NCBI GenBank assembly: GCA_021782915.1
Contig: JAJXUK010000024.1
Location: 1 to 35,259 of the forward strand
Direction of reading: 5' to 3'
DNA: 35,259 nucleotides
From: Actinomycetes bacterium
GTDB lineage: Bacteria > Actinomycetota > Acidimicrobiia > Acidimicrobiales > RAAP-2
Below the pieces are notes generated by a model. It did not search any database and was not told where the DNA came from. It was given only the letters and a program-made list of their open reading frames with translations. Positions 34,905 to 35,259 of the stretch are shown here, one piece after another. Made by a program: the position numbers and the translations under genes. Each line of letters opens with the position of its first letter. The stretch's first letter is position 1.

Positions 34905-34935
34905 GCCGGCAGAGTCGCCGGCGGCGGTCGGCGAC
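34905..34935 (+). other. Leader with two mutually exclusive hairpins
   Basis: GCCGGC-AGAGTC-GCCGGC (34905-34922) can form a hairpin. GTCGCC (34914-34919) can pair instead with GGCGAC (34930-34935). The two share bases 34917-34919, so only one can form. They precede the SAF gene in its leader. Confidence 0.35.
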
Positions 34936-34966
34936 AGTGCAACACGTAGGAAGCTAGAGGCAGAAG

Positions 34967-35259
34967 ATGAGTGAACAGTTGTCATTTCTGGCGCACCATC
35001 AGGGAGACATGGTGGCCGTCGCGGTGCGGGACGTGGCGCCCGGAGCCGCGGCGTACGCGTTCCTCGACTCCGAGGAGTGGAGTCAGATCCACGTGCTCGA
35101 GGCGATCCCGCTGGGCCACAAGGTGGCCCTAGTCGACATCGCCGAGGGCGCTGAGGTTATCGAATACGGACAGCGCGTGGGCGTGAGCACGGCAGCAATT
35201 TCGGCGGGCGCGATGGTGCACGTTCACAACATAAGGAGCACAAAATGGCAAGTGGCCTG
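34967..35259 (+). CDS. SAF-domain small subunit of the UxaA/SuyA type (3' end outside window)
   Basis: The frame is open to the right edge, giving 97 residues. FLAHHQGDMVAVAVRDVAPG at the start, IPLGHKVALVDIAEGAEVIE in the middle and GAMVHVHNIRSTKW at the end are the marks of the SAF-fold subunit found in altronate and galactarate dehydratases and in (R)-sulfolactate sulfo-lyase (SuyA). In two-gene versions this small chain is about 90-100 residues and is followed by the large catalytic subunit, as here. ATG at 34967 is preceded by a modest ribosome-binding site (AGAGG). The start F-L-x-H-x-x-G-D-x-V is shared by SuyA and UxaA-like subunits, so the substrate cannot be fixed. Confidence 0.8.
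   Translation, partial: MSEQLSFLAHHQGDMVAVAVRDVAPGAAAYAFLDSEEWSQIHVLEAIPLGHKVALVDIAEGAEVIEYGQRVGVSTAAISAGAMVHVHNIRSTKWQVA
35244..35259 (+). CDS. First codons of the next gene, probably the UxaA/SuyB-type large subunit
   Basis: ATG at 35244, after AAGGAG (35232-35237) at a seven-to-eight-base distance, begins M-A-S-G-L in a different frame from the SAF gene. Since the SAF protein should end at about this point, the two genes very likely overlap. Only five codons are visible, so the large-subunit name is inferred from the usual small-large pairing. Confidence 0.4.

Overview
This 35 kb window comes from a very GC-rich bacterium, almost certainly an actinomycete (Actinomycetota). The gene order of the ribosomal superoperon, the frequent GTG starts, the 1- and 4-base stop/start overlaps, a DosR/DosS-like two-component pair and the PNPOx-like flavoprotein all fit that phylum. 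I cannot fix the class; Acidimicrobiia or a similar deep actinobacterial lineage is a guess.

Bases 1-8730 (+ strand) are the distal S10 and the spc ribosomal protein operons: end of rplV, rpsC, rplP, rpmC, rpsQ, rplN, rplX, rplE, rpsN (zinc form), rpsH, rplF, rplR, rpsE, rpmD, rplO, then secY, adk and map. Bases 8727-10925 (- strand) interrupt the usual map-infA junction with a three-gene set: a PNPOx-like flavoprotein, a single-GAF histidine kinase that keeps the heme-ligand positions of DosS, and a DosR-like response regulator. Bases 11011-15089 resume with the alpha operon (infA, rpmJ, rpsM, rpsK, rpsD, rpoA, rplQ, truA). An M13 zinc metallopeptidase follows, then rplM-rpsI.

Bases 17971-26416 are a compact housekeeping run: UDP-GlcNAc precursor synthesis (glmM, glmS), acyl-carrier-protein activation (acpS), alanine racemase (alr), a family 4 uracil-DNA glycosylase, the t6A tRNA-modification genes tsaE, tsaB and tsaD with rimI between tsaB and tsaD, and pdxH. 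groES-groEL follow, behind a promoter with a CIRCE element (HrcA control), and end at a strong hairpin terminator. No tRNA, rRNA, insertion sequence or CRISPR array was seen.

From about 28.5 kb the character changes to accessory genes: a possible decayed regulator, an MFS exporter, then a catabolic-looking cluster running off the right edge. It holds a secreted SsuA/THI5-like binding protein, a creatininase-superfamily hydrolase, a small cupin, a D-2-hydroxyacid dehydrogenase, a Gfo/Idh/MocA oxidoreductase, and a SAF-domain small subunit of the UxaA/SuyA type with the next gene just starting. The two transcription starts of this cluster are good TTGACA-17-TANNNT promoters, each followed by a related sequence sharing TCAGAGGTC, so one regulator may control both. 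The substrate is unknown; a sulfonate such as sulfolactate, or a sugar acid or cyclitol, are the two readings I consider most open. This cluster and the heme-sensor insertion are the most interesting parts of the window.
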